From CAYUJH01 sp964394585 (GTDB lineage: Bacteria > Bacteroidota > Bacteroidia > Cytophagales > Flammeovirgaceae), in NCBI GenBank assembly GCA_964394585.1, contig CAYMYI010000032.1:1-36428 (forward strand): DNA of 36,428 nucleotides, read 5' to 3'. Shown piece after piece: positions 12,001 through 17,236 of the stretch (the first letter of the stretch is position 1; the number at the start of each line of letters is the position of its first letter). Under the pieces are notes generated by a model, which was not told the origin of the DNA, made no database searches, and was given only the letters and a program-made list of their open reading frames with translations. A program made the translations under genes and the position numbers.

Positions 12001-12930
12001 GGTTTCGATTATCTTGAGCCACGCATCACCAACGTAAGCGAAGTTGAGTTCTGGATGATTGATAACGACGGACCAAATCTAAGTGGTAATACAAATGTGT
12101 GGCTAACGTGGGACGATGCAGCAGCTACCGGTGATTACAGTGGACTAGTGAAAGACTATCCTACTTTAGGTGTAGCTCGCTTCGAAAATGCAAACGACTT
12201 ATGGGAACTTCAACATACGGCTTCCCCACCAACTGGTGTTCATTTTGACCACCCTGTAACGGGCGTTGGACCTGTAAGCAACGATTACGGTCGCGTTATT
12301 TCGGATAATAACATACCTTCAGGCTTTAGTCCGTTTACCTTAGCGAATACAGGGCCACTCATTTCAAACAATCCATTGCCGGTAACACTAATCGACTTTA
12401 CGGCAGAGGCTATCGGTGAGGCTGTTAGACTTGTATGGCAAACGGCAGCAGAGTATGGTACGTTAAACTTTGAAATTCAGCGCAGTACTGATGGTATTAA
12501 CTTCGAGACTATAGGAGTGGTAGCAGCAGCCGGTAATTCATCTACCTTGCTCGATTACGCCAACTGGGATCAAAACCCTCCGAATGGTACGGTGTACTAT
12601 CGCCTGAAAATCAACGATGCAGATGGTTCGTTTGAGTACTCGAAAATACGTGCGGTGCAATTTGTAGCATCTCAAGAAGCCATGTTGCTTGTATATCCTA
12701 ATCCATCGGCAGGTATCGACTTAAACTTCGACTTTGTACTACCTGACACGGAAATGGAGCAGCTAGGTATTTACGACCTTACCGGTAAACCAATTCCATT
12801 CAGAACCATCGTAGAAAATGATCGTTCTGTAAAAATTCAGTTTACTCAAAAGCTGCCAACTGGTATCTACGTTGCCGTAATGCTTGGTAAAGATGGTACG
12901 GTTATGAAAGAGAAATTCACGGTGAAATAA
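1..12930 (+). CDS. Giant T9SS-secreted repeat surface protein (5' partial)
   Basis: The frame is open from base 1 to the stop at 12928-12930, so at least 4309 residues are encoded and the true start and signal peptide lie upstream. Numbering from base 1, residues 1-2030 are Asn/Gly/Asp-rich short beta repeats of the FNGN/xFxGNxT kind, as in beta-helix adhesins. Three modules open with a YWxGxxG..W motif at about residues 347, 1032 and 2029. The C-terminal half has longer units marked by an NYGNL motif (residues 2693, 3003, 3522), each preceded by a VxYN...QxxR-L stretch. A lamin-tail-like segment (about 2456-2644) and a pair of Ig-like repeats (about 3204-3380) sit among these units. Residues about 4126-4220 are a fibronectin-III-like domain, followed by a type A T9SS sorting domain (YPNPS near 4233, final KEKFTVK). 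The protein is probably exported to the cell surface or medium as an adhesin or matrix protein. Ligand unknown. Confidence 0.93.
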   Translation, partial: AGVTVTSDGNDSEFRGTIHFGDGASWTINANNNQFLAGSSIDFANNGTWEVNGDGHDFYTPITFLQDGNFLVNGNNQEFRAGGNITMGNGTAPITLGPPVVASANFIINGQEPDFNDGVGPTITLGDNFNFQINNAANDGDTNFDNTIIIGDDSYIQFQRDIQINGTFTAGSNAIMVVNTNVNGFVTFNNDVSFGAGSVLDITSADVTFDGNNDFIIHDMILRTNAGNQPLVRFDDTPTTANINQLTLEASTEIRFASNGIHNVANIVTPGPCPAPAANAIIRSDNGGNQADINFIGAQQDWYYVSVRDINASGTVPVNVLGGGVDNGNNTNLNFYPNDPLAGRTLYWVGGAGDWDDCTNWSLTSGGAPGVFPPTAYDDVIFDNNSFTAAGETVTITADAVAKNFTWQDNALDGAQLNLANDLWVYDDFNLAETATLPIVGTATLNLSSLASDGATNTSNLTFNGATLPGGINFGNQNATVDAGANDNDNGGNGANWTLQDAINVTGGIILTEGSFITNSQDVTARNINANTGDLARTLNLAGSTNITIIGNDVLTGGPTFDLRGTTALTGDAAINALVTQTINFTSAGDITVETGVATKTLPSLNFPSATDVVINTGDDTSQTITFGDLTKSTAGGLFDINQAGTSTLKTTIIAGDIDIASTVGSPTDVFLELNDGGGNVINSLTIGAGATTQVLGDQTTYTNNVSFNGADHDINWRDGAIIGGDFTVGDNADGLFSDLQGAPSPMIFNGNVTVGDNPTIVFDKGVQFVGAGNTINFAAVGGGGSVVFNDNAGVTTVDGNITFGNGTTSDFQENATFSGTSTFGGDAEFLDGNTYLFNGGAVTSTADMEFQFNTVVTFSGDANGTPLDGDTDNVFNTMEFEANVLATFSNDGDNLFNGDITLFQAFSQPVSFQNNGTNTFQNLIFDTSAGGNNRILEFTPLGPNNVLGLITLVNPTCPDLPITLRASSGTATVNFTLVQNIVRANVGNLDADQGLAPKTAPHMNVYQGTDLGGNSNIFFDGDPLADIRTVYWVNGTGNWNDTNQWDTASGGPGGECVPSIFDDVIFDGGSGVNGNVVTFDVLAGPNTYDAEARNFTIQNTSPNLQFAGNGDLIVTGNFTADAAVTWNGTTHQFNAGTSNGSVTFAAVRGTEASTIDPGNIEFPHVSFDGHAAVDVLDIGVAGTGKYEALTVPGRNPDPTAPYSFTLAGNLTVDSNPGLTNDNAGILFFVNGDFDAAGFDISTGNLDAFETATAGQPRNVDLSTGDINLSGRDGIITTETVGPKLHTLNSPTAFGNAADNDGTINVDLRGSGLNLDADEATFNFYVANAHTVVLGDQDLVAYPTAYEQTFGDMNVFGNNVDLVLVVTDADANHAVGNITINGDDGDLIVRDIDPSIDPILTIGSVTTIGNNTTVNFDGNVVIGGDATTANAAPYSLGIGSHADPGGTPYSGNLTLAPNTTLIFDSDGSNVAGDDGFYVINGITTIGDGSTVNVDRLGTEIYFIGNATSGNNVVYTLDGDRQIFNGTFTTGDNNVMNVNLNQAGTLTQFVEDATLGNANVTNHNSASVQYLENLVTGTNNIFNVTNGVSNNNFGDDVATDIVDFGIGLTGTLLGGINTFDSHVNVQSSGGANINDLQFYNSTFNGRFEFGYDATRAVTATVPPAGFISFWGNAATNFNDHVRFGEQTEVVFNGNTNFNGTDADEYYTATNPDWPAMPAYTDEPDLVNSEYYPHANGVNGQDEVFLQFGLLSNITFNGNIAFNEGDVYFIGSEVLPAIALPIAVATTINFDGIVTATENLSGAKRPANTVGQKITFGNDALVNFLDNASAGAATQSVFNQVFINIGTDVYFNDELYTTFDHFRLSRRNEVLLSRNGVITITGNPFDGDPNPSNNIAVLTTDTYDGVSNGGNEPPNAGGFTARVRCDSWLTITNNEDPANPLANEYATINFPTPHFHRWQNVEIARLRVTSNGSPTGAVPGWSAAAGALLRIDGDIELDDVIEDDSATPAPGPPSPTVTIWKPEPVIPQVLYWIGNAGQPDPNLSTFTAPQNIVRNSNWTNPWNWANVPGGQPGSQPCVPNGRDIVIFDRHSFGSTSFILVDLTASNPDFPTATPAMPANTFYDPQGPGTATGQIVLVDDDRIRIQDMEWIDGVGTGEQLLVADGVDYTTGGAMDVQGTILLAATGVPNDFVFQMRRHFIGGELMNNQYEGIVEFYNTDPFDDTEPLADQEADAHFVHNKYNIPNPLGIDNSFKGPVQFASNSTVGATTGAVPNLGVDTDRAWYLRSDLYIKDGGDAATRGTLEMLSGRLYAERFTTATSSDISIEGNWLMRQRGEFFEGQSTVTVTGALNSNVQTDEDDGAVATADFDQAGGDDFTVNRNPFYNLIINKNAPDLDVFLQNDPNDGLDNHGITVLNNLDIQNGVLRDNSYQIRGNNTGGTLTMSGTATLVVDIGQSDPSATYQLPNVPLLQGEAFIIAANGATDPNLVSALDVNSLVANLNDGTDAIVLENSGNVIDIIGQVGLTTDVAWFNGAATLSTQDSKIWRTVPNGTANIFPPTYVLDDPGIGWVDQLGGAAVSASTSAAVYGDVGTNAIAPVGGSPDLIISEYIHDPAGNNDVIVLYNNTGAIIPDLSIYTLTRYNNDDGQATEFPTYYENANIGLDINSNVVYNSGQVQRIRRLSDNDDFSVYSASDQNYGNLIIRNVGNKRLDEGMSVLRPGTAADAAPTAGGAPTDRNSRVRGNLIIQDGASVTDITQLSDNGFQFVSNPASQIRMGEFTRFTIGTFGPIPPTHFPTLYDRTNVFLTNSVVFNIGNVTTAVGAGHVESEVIYNAGGNNQTTAANDVETSGATAAPQRATDADLLEAQFVAGEITYANITFTNPHIVAGNITGIPLKVINNGDPTAATGGLANPTIVLGNFTINEGNHVFDNGNQIQGAAGTQSFTMDNNTFLSIGNDNNSVFPTQYADVELNLDRNSTVIYNSTDVAAPIGATQKVRRLSSASANQNYGNLIIRNGNDVRAALAYKDLDIVDPASTNKNTVIRGDLIIEEWAELRDAGYQILGNDQGTFTLDNDAVVRFGGSVSDPTLTGFAMTQPTQLPYSPYIPGGFPNIVLNETTVPASSKVVFTSDFIGTAWPLVSLDQTQMVFADLDYPNLTITQWTDARRTEKVVAYYEDDFARISITNSIAISEPLEVGLVYASASTTATPPGTGTATVTITNQTNGDTETLVLNEIGTTGYLVNTITTSAGAANPGNGNLEVAVGHAIQVNFSYTTVVNSLNLVASANTVVTNVTSNPTASISQNVSAGTPITITLRDIDLTGTGPLVIEVQNQTTGETENAVTLAETGPGTGIFIGSLPTSASVGDNGNNSGTLYLQDGDIIEVGTGFLGAASPALPLTTGAAAAYTFTPPIGIVKDDLNITGELVIAIDETNLDSNPAGLANEFQVKFIDDGNQIVGNDTRNFFMGDSTSLIIGRDEFATEFPHNFINSNIDFEDLSTVVYNAGDGVNASTQNIRLLSDVARPNGNYGNLVLRSFGNNNLGPDFTIAAVRSEKVLFQDGANTGGSANPASDDFAAAGTSTDPDLTVRGILEVQGNIDLRDAGYQINAFDPDSRYIQRQSTRFFIGQGAEGTTFPDFDYDEVFIEMPIDNSTVPATIPAVDVATVPPTVLGGAGAAIVQTEIIYQANANQTVRNLFDGNVAGPNTDIEINAGGVLPDGTLAAPNPGPGSYQQSYPRLTLTGSGTKTTEAATTNLRIRGDFTIDGTANPVTFAIGAANTNVYVDDNWTSQGDGAFDVATASDVHFEGYHMQNIEDTPAAPTVNDNETFYSITVNNNTPATYGFPNYNFAVNILDDVRVVSPAAEGSPQAGVEFIEGHIFPAFMDQAGVEVAVTDYRLYLDPFSYHPINTNLWPAPGYVQGYIEKELVFAPSANVTFPLGSIAAADAAHSVAPIRKELTGAAENFTFATGTGDRFRPAGIEYAGGGAATSLITQYFHQDPGKWGFWTGFDYLEPRITNVSEVEFWMIDNDGPNLSGNTNVWLTWDDAAATGDYSGLVKDYPTLGVARFENANDLWELQHTASPPTGVHFDHPVTGVGPVSNDYGRVISDNNIPSGFSPFTLANTGPLISNNPLPVTLIDFTAEAIGEAVRLVWQTAAEYGTLNFEIQRSTDGINFETIGVVAAAGNSSTLLDYANWDQNPPNGTVYYRLKINDADGSFEYSKIRAVQFVASQEAMLLVYPNPSAGIDLNFDFVLPDTEMEQLGIYDLTGKPIPFRTIVENDRSVKIQFTQKLPTGIYVAVMLGKDGTVMKEKFTVK
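1039..6120 (+). repeat. YWxGxxG-W module starts in the giant protein (three copies)
   Basis: Three module openings share an aromatic motif: YWVGGAGDW at base 1039, YWVNGTGNW at 3094 and YWIGNAG at 6085. The first two are preceded by DPLA-R and all three are followed by a Trp-containing stretch and then D-VIFD. The third copy has extra residues between its tryptophans. Spacing is about 685 and 997 residues. Similar motifs are common in large Bacteroidota surface proteins, so these probably mark domain boundaries. Confidence 0.7.
7366..7932 (+). repeat. Lamin-tail-like (LTD) segment in permuted order, inside the giant CDS
   Basis: Bases 7366-7716 encode what looks like the second half of a bacterial LTD domain (YQLPNVPL, EAFIIA, DGTDAIVL, VIDIIGQVG, then IGWVDQ). 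Bases 7795-7932 encode what looks like the first half (PDLIISEYI, VIVLYNNTGA, IYTLTRYN). In usual LTD domains the ISEYI half comes first. The segment lies between two pieces of the flanking repeat (TATLVVDIG before, TEFPTYYENANIG after) that are nearly adjacent in sister units. Domain assignment is from memory of the family and not from a profile search. Confidence 0.55.
9610..10145 (+). repeat. Pair of Ig-like TVT-NxTxGxTE repeats inside the giant CDS
   Basis: Two related units of about 90 residues: the first contains TVTITNQTNGDTETLVL and then IGTTGYLVNTITTSA, the second contains VIEVQNQTTGETENAV and then TGPGTGIFIGSLPTSA. Each ends with an NGxL...VxxGxxI strand. The unit resembles bacterial Ig-like repeats rich in D-DLN and GETE. 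Its presence accounts for most of the extra length between the second and third NYGNL markers. Confidence 0.6.
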
Positions 12931-12957
12931 ACAGAGTTTTTAATGCTCCCATGATAC

Positions 12958-12994
12958 AAAGAGGTTGCTTGTTCTTCGAGCAGCCTCTTTTTTT
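12958..12994 (+). terminator. Intrinsic terminator after the giant gene
   Basis: The arms at 12958-12969 and 12979-12990 form a 12-bp stem with one G-U pair around a 9-nt loop, followed by T tract 12988-12994. It lies 28 nt past the giant-gene stop. The A tract before the left arm is short, so it works best for rightward transcripts. Confidence 0.85.
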
Positions 12995-13030
12995 CCTCTG
13001 CTCCGAGTTTTCGAAAGCTTACTTTTCCGT

Positions 13031-13038
13031 TATGTTTG
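13031..13038 (+). promoter_or_regulatory. Candidate Bacteroidota -7 box (TATGTTTG) for the YheT-like gene
   Basis: TATGTTTG matches the TAnnTTTG -7 consensus and lies 68 nt before the ATG, just past the preceding terminator. There is no TTTG at the -33 position, only a T-rich TTTTC. This is a sequence match only. Confidence 0.35.
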
Positions 13039-13105
13039 TTAAGAGTTTTTTAAAACAATCGGACTCCATTTTTTTGGGTGCCAAGTAACCTTCTTTGAAT
13101 GCAAT

Positions 13106-14086
13106 ATGCCTATTATTGAAAGCCAATTTTTTCAGCCACCTTTAAGGCAAGTCAACGGTCATTTACAAACCATTATCCCTAGTTTTTTTCGTCAGGTTAC
13201 AGGGGTAACCTATCAGCGAGAGCGCATTGCAACCCCCGACGATGATTTTTTAGATATCGATTGGGCATCTCCCCACGCCCCTGAAAACCCAATGGTGCTC
13301 GTTTCGCATGGTTTAGAAGGCAATACCAGTAGGCATTATGTGGCAGGAACTGTAAAGCTGTTCAATCAAGCTGGATGGAACGCTTGCGCTTGGAACTACC
13401 GGAGCTGTAGTGGGGAAATGAACCGAAAGGCACGCTTTTACCATCATGCAGATACCCCTGACCTTTCTTTGGTAATACAACACATTGAGAATCGGTATCC
13501 TCAATGTGAAACAATCTTTTTAGTAGGCTTCAGTTTGGGAGGAAGCCTTACCTTACGGTATCTTGGTGAAAAAGAAAAAAATACCGGTAGAGTGAAAGGC
13601 GGGGTTGGTGTGTCTGTACCCTGCGATTTGCAAGCGTGCGCTTACGAGTTGGAGAAGCCTACGAAGCTGTTTTATAACAAACGTTTTTATCGCAAACTGA
13701 AAGAAAAGATAGAGCTTAAAGCTCAGCAAATTCCTAATGAAATTTCAATAGAAGCACTGGTGAAGTATAATATCAAATCGTGCCGTTTACTTGATGAACA
13801 CTATACAGCACCACTACATGGTTTTGCTAGTGCAGATGACTTTTACCAAAAAGCGAGCTGTAAAACTGTTTTACGGAATATCCAGACACCTGCATTGCTG
13901 CTAAACGCTAAAAATGACCCATTTTTAGCAGGGTTGTGCTATCCGAAAGAAATTGCCCAAGCAAGCAGTAACCTCTACCTCGAAATGCCTGAGAAGGGCG
14001 GTCATACTGGCTTTCAAATTAGAAATCAGGAATTTACCTATGCTGAACAGCGTGCTTTAGCATTTGCACTTGCATATGCTCTTTAG
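13106..14086 (+). CDS. YheT-family alpha/beta hydrolase
   Basis: 326 residues, the usual size for the YheT/ABHD1-3 family of alpha/beta hydrolases, which are thought to act on esters or lipids; the physiological substrate in bacteria is not settled. The family opening is present (RQVNGHLQTIIPSFFR near residues 14-29). The oxyanion segment SHGLEG is at about 67-72 and the nucleophile elbow GFSLGG places Ser143. Asp271 in NAKNDPF and His300 in KGGHTGF complete the triad, so the enzyme should be active. No signal peptide is visible, so it is probably cytoplasmic. The ATG at 13106 gives a family-like N-terminus. It stands alone between a terminator and a 107-nt spacer before the kinase gene. Confidence 0.88.
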   Translation: MPIIESQFFQPPLRQVNGHLQTIIPSFFRQVTGVTYQRERIATPDDDFLDIDWASPHAPENPMVLVSHGLEGNTSRHYVAGTVKLFNQAGWNACAWNYRSCSGEMNRKARFYHHADTPDLSLVIQHIENRYPQCETIFLVGFSLGGSLTLRYLGEKEKNTGRVKGGVGVSVPCDLQACAYELEKPTKLFYNKRFYRKLKEKIELKAQQIPNEISIEALVKYNIKSCRLLDEHYTAPLHGFASADDFYQKASCKTVLRNIQTPALLLNAKNDPFLAGLCYPKEIAQASSNLYLEMPEKGGHTGFQIRNQEFTYAEQRALAFALAYAL

Positions 14087-14193
14087 CACAAATCTTAGAA
14101 ATTAGCACAATACCCATGCTTTTTTCAATATTTTAAGTAACTTCTATAAATAAAAGTTTGCTTAGGCATTTTTAAAACAACAGCACATCCGCT

Positions 14194-15744
14194 ATGACGT
14201 ATTCTCGGCATACTGATTTTGAGCAACTTAGTAAAGAAGAACTCATTGCCCTAGTAAAAGAGGGTTATGAAAGAGAGCACTATGCCCAACATAGGCAACT
14301 GCAGTACTCGCAACGTATCGGAAAGGTAGGGTCTTGGGAGTTAAACTTAGTTGATAACTCGTTTTTTGCATCGGAAGAACTCTATCATATTCTTGAAGCA
14401 TACCCCAAGCAACTTCCTAATGCGGATGCCCTATTCCATCAAATTGATGTGGAAAGTCAGAAAAACCTTGTAAAACAAGATATCGATTTGTTCTCGCACG
14501 AAAAGCATGCTCCAGTCGAGCTTATCATGCATACGTTTAAAGATAATATTAAGAATGTGCTATGCATCGGTAATTTTGTAGCGGCGGAGTCGCAGGTAAT
14601 TGTAGGTTTTGTGCAAGATATTAGCCTGAAGCGAAGTTGGGAACGAAAAATTCATCATACGCAAACACGCCTGAAAACTTTACAACGAATTGCCCACATC
14701 GGAAGCTTTGAATACTATTTTAGAGATAAACGCGTGCTATGGTCTGACTATATGTACGAATTGCTTGGAGTTGAGCCCACCACACAACTATACGAATCGA
14801 GTTTAATGAGCTTAGTACACCCTGAAGATCAAGAGCGTGTAATCCGAAATCTCAACAAAAAATCGCAAGAAAGAAAAGCATATCATGAAGATTTCCGAAT
14901 GCTACGCAAAGATGGAAATACGATTGATGTAACAGCGACCATCCATACCCAGTTCGATACGTATGGGAAACCCCTGAAATCCATAGGCGTAATTCAGGAT
15001 ATCACCGAGCGGAAGAAAGCAGAACAAAAAGTACAAGAACAAAACGAGCAGCTTAAAGTATTAAATCGCCAGCTCGATCAGTTCGTTTACAGTGTATCAC
15101 ACGATTTACGGGCTCCTTTAACTTCAGCAAAAGGGCTGCTTGAAATTTTACAATCCGAAACCGAAGAGCAGCAAAGGATCGAGTACTACGAGCTGATGCA
15201 TAAAAGCCTAGACCGGTTAGATAATTTTATTCAAGATATTGTACAACTTTCGCGAAATAGTAGGTTGGAGGTAGCCATCGAGCCTATCGATTTCTTAGTA
15301 CTTTTCCAGGATATTATCGAAAGCCACCGGTTTAGCGAAGAAGCCGAAGATGTACACATTGCTACAAACGTAGAACAAAACACTACTTTTTTTTCTGATA
15401 GAAAACGTCTTTCGGTAGTAATAAGCAATTTATTTTCCAATGCCTTGCGCTACAAAAAACCCTATCAGGAAGCACCTTGGGTAGAGCTTAGTGCAAAACT
15501 AGCCGGTAAAACAGCTACCATTGAAGTGAAAGATAACGGGCAAGGTATTGCAGAAGTACATAAGGAGCGTATTTTCGAGATGTTCTACCGAGCTAACCAG
15601 CACAAATCTGGTTCGGGCTTAGGGCTATTTATTGTAAAAGAGACGCTTGAAAAGCTGAACGGTACCATTGTCGTTGAATCAGTTTATGGAAAAGGAACTA
15701 AATTTACCATTCAAATCCCCTCTTTTGCGCCTCGCGATAGTTGA
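14194..15744 (+). CDS. Soluble PAS-PAS sensor histidine kinase
   Basis: 516 residues with no membrane segment, so a cytoplasmic sensor. A degenerate PAS-like domain covers about 40-145 and a clearer PAS/PAC about 165-275, ending in the typical IGVIQDITERKKAE. A short coiled coil leads into HisKA with the phospho-acceptor in SVSHDLRAPL (His303). The ATP-binding domain has an N box (SNLFSNALRY, about 411-420), DNGQGI (about 447-452) and GSGLGLFIVKE (about 473-483). No response regulator gene is adjacent, so it is an orphan kinase here. The signal is unknown; two stacked PAS domains suggest a small ligand, redox or light-absorbing cofactor, but no cofactor-binding motif is evident. Confidence 0.92.
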   Translation: MTYSRHTDFEQLSKEELIALVKEGYEREHYAQHRQLQYSQRIGKVGSWELNLVDNSFFASEELYHILEAYPKQLPNADALFHQIDVESQKNLVKQDIDLFSHEKHAPVELIMHTFKDNIKNVLCIGNFVAAESQVIVGFVQDISLKRSWERKIHHTQTRLKTLQRIAHIGSFEYYFRDKRVLWSDYMYELLGVEPTTQLYESSLMSLVHPEDQERVIRNLNKKSQERKAYHEDFRMLRKDGNTIDVTATIHTQFDTYGKPLKSIGVIQDITERKKAEQKVQEQNEQLKVLNRQLDQFVYSVSHDLRAPLTSAKGLLEILQSETEEQQRIEYYELMHKSLDRLDNFIQDIVQLSRNSRLEVAIEPIDFLVLFQDIIESHRFSEEAEDVHIATNVEQNTTFFSDRKRLSVVISNLFSNALRYKKPYQEAPWVELSAKLAGKTATIEVKDNGQGIAEVHKERIFEMFYRANQHKSGSGLGLFIVKETLEKLNGTIVVESVYGKGTKFTIQIPSFAPRDS

Positions 15745-15792
15745 ATTACTCGGAAATTGAAGTCATCGCCATGCAGTTTGCCGAGCCTTTTC

Positions 15793-15800
15793 TACTTTTG
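15793..15800 (+). promoter_or_regulatory. Candidate -7 box (TACTTTTG) upstream of hisS
   Basis: TACTTTTG fits TAnnTTTG and lies 50 nt before the hisS ATG, within the 105-nt spacer after the kinase gene. The nearest upstream TTTG (15776-15779) is only 13 nt away, short of the usual 19 or so, so support is weak. Confidence 0.3.
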
Positions 15801-15849
15801 CCTTTTCATTGCGTTTTCATCATAATCAAAAACTCAAATACGCAACAAC

Positions 15850-17229
15850 ATGACAAAGGAAAAACCAAGTATTCCAAAAGGGACACGCGATTTTGGCCCC
15901 GAGCAAATGCAAAAGCGACAGTATATTTTTCAGCATATTCGAGCAGTATTTGAGAAATATGGTTTCCAACCGTTGGAAACACCAACGATGGAAAACCTTT
16001 CGGTGCTTACCGGAAAATATGGCGATGAAGGCGACCAGTTGCTCTTTCGAATCCTCAATTCAGGTGATTTCTTAAAAAAAACCACCGAACAGGACTACAA
16101 CCAAGGATACAAGCAACTGACTACAATAATCGCCGAAAAAGGCCTTCGCTACGACCTCACCGTGCCCTTTGCCCGCTACGTAGTTATGAACCGAGGCACT
16201 CTCACATTCCCTTTTAAACGCTACCAAATTCAGCCGGTATGGCGTGCAGATCGGCCACAGAAAGGACGGTATCGCGAGTTCTATCAGTGCGATGCCGACG
16301 TGGTAGGTACCGATTCCCTTTTGTGCGAAGCCGAAATTATTGGAATGCTCAACGAGGTTTTCCAAGCTTTAGGAATAGAAGGATATTCCATAAAAATCAA
16401 TAACCGAAAAGTATTAGCAGGCATTGCCGAAGCGGTCGGTGCTGCCGATAAGCAAAGCGAACTTTGTGTGGCAATTGATAAACTCGATAAAATCGGGCAA
16501 GAAAAAGTGAATGAAGAACTAGTGGAAAGAGGCTTTACTGCCGAGCAGGTAGTACAACTAACTCCATTACTCCAAAATGAAGGCAACACTTCTACATTGC
16601 TCGCCCAAATGAAAGCAAATTTGGTAAGCTCTCCTCAAGGAATCAAAGGGGTTGAAGAAGTGGAAGAAGTGCTGCAAATGTGCCAGAAAATGGGTGTTTC
16701 AACGGAAAACGTAGCGTTTGATGTAACTTTGGCCAGAGGACTTTCTTACTATACCGGTGCAATCTTCGAAGTGAAAGCCACCGAAGTACAAATAGGAAGT
16801 ATTAGTGGTGGAGGACGTTACGACAACCTCACCGGAGTATTTGGATTTGAGGGGATGTCTGGTGTGGGGATTTCTTTTGGAGTCGACCGCATCTACGATG
16901 TGATGGAAGAACTCTCGTTGTTTCCTCAGGCAGCTACTGGCAGCACCGAGGTCCTGTTTGTGCAATTTGATGAAGCCGGTAAAGATTACTGTTTGCCTTT
17001 GTTACACCAACTAAGGCAAGCCGACATTAAAACAGAATTATACCCCGATACTGCCAAACTTAAAAAGCAGATGAACTACGCCAACCAAAAAAACATACCT
17101 TTTGTGGTATTAGTAGGGAGCAATGAGATTGACCAAAACTGTGTAACGCTCAAAAATATGCAATCGGGGGAACAAGAACTTGTACAGAAAGAACGCTTAG
17201 TGGAGCACTTGCAAGCACTGTTACATTAG
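15850..17229 (+). CDS. hisS: Histidine--tRNA ligase
   Basis: 459 residues, normal for a class II histidyl-tRNA synthetase, which charges tRNA-His in the cytoplasm. It opens with the family start PKGTRDFGPE (about 7-16). The class II motif 2 region carries RYDLTVPFARY and later PVWRADRPQKGRYREFYQCD, where the RxxR/RYREFYQ residues hold ATP and histidine. The histidine-specific motif ARGLSYYTG lies near 297-305 and motif 3 is GGGRYDNL with GISFGVDRI. A C-terminal anticodon-binding domain follows (VLFVQFDEAG onward). The ATG at 15850 sits at the expected N-terminus. The gene ends 7 nt from a convergent gene. Essential and intact. Confidence 0.97.
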   Translation: MTKEKPSIPKGTRDFGPEQMQKRQYIFQHIRAVFEKYGFQPLETPTMENLSVLTGKYGDEGDQLLFRILNSGDFLKKTTEQDYNQGYKQLTTIIAEKGLRYDLTVPFARYVVMNRGTLTFPFKRYQIQPVWRADRPQKGRYREFYQCDADVVGTDSLLCEAEIIGMLNEVFQALGIEGYSIKINNRKVLAGIAEAVGAADKQSELCVAIDKLDKIGQEKVNEELVERGFTAEQVVQLTPLLQNEGNTSTLLAQMKANLVSSPQGIKGVEEVEEVLQMCQKMGVSTENVAFDVTLARGLSYYTGAIFEVKATEVQIGSISGGGRYDNLTGVFGFEGMSGVGISFGVDRIYDVMEELSLFPQAATGSTEVLFVQFDEAGKDYCLPLLHQLRQADIKTELYPDTAKLKKQMNYANQKNIPFVVLVGSNEIDQNCVTLKNMQSGEQELVQKERLVEHLQALLH

Positions 17230-17236
17230 TGCAAGT
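17207..17236. terminator. Hairpin across the hisS stop, between convergent genes
   Basis: The arm AGTGCAAGT (17228-17236) pairs with ACTTGC plus ACT (17207-17212, 17217-17219), giving 9 bp with a 4-nt bulge and an 8-nt loop that holds part of the hisS end. Only short T runs follow, so this is a weak candidate bidirectional terminator for hisS and the phosphatase gene. Confidence 0.35.

Noticed and set aside
15741..15953. A 70-codon forward frame between the kinase gene and hisS
   Set aside because: Overlaps the certain hisS N-terminus in another frame and has no recognisable domain.
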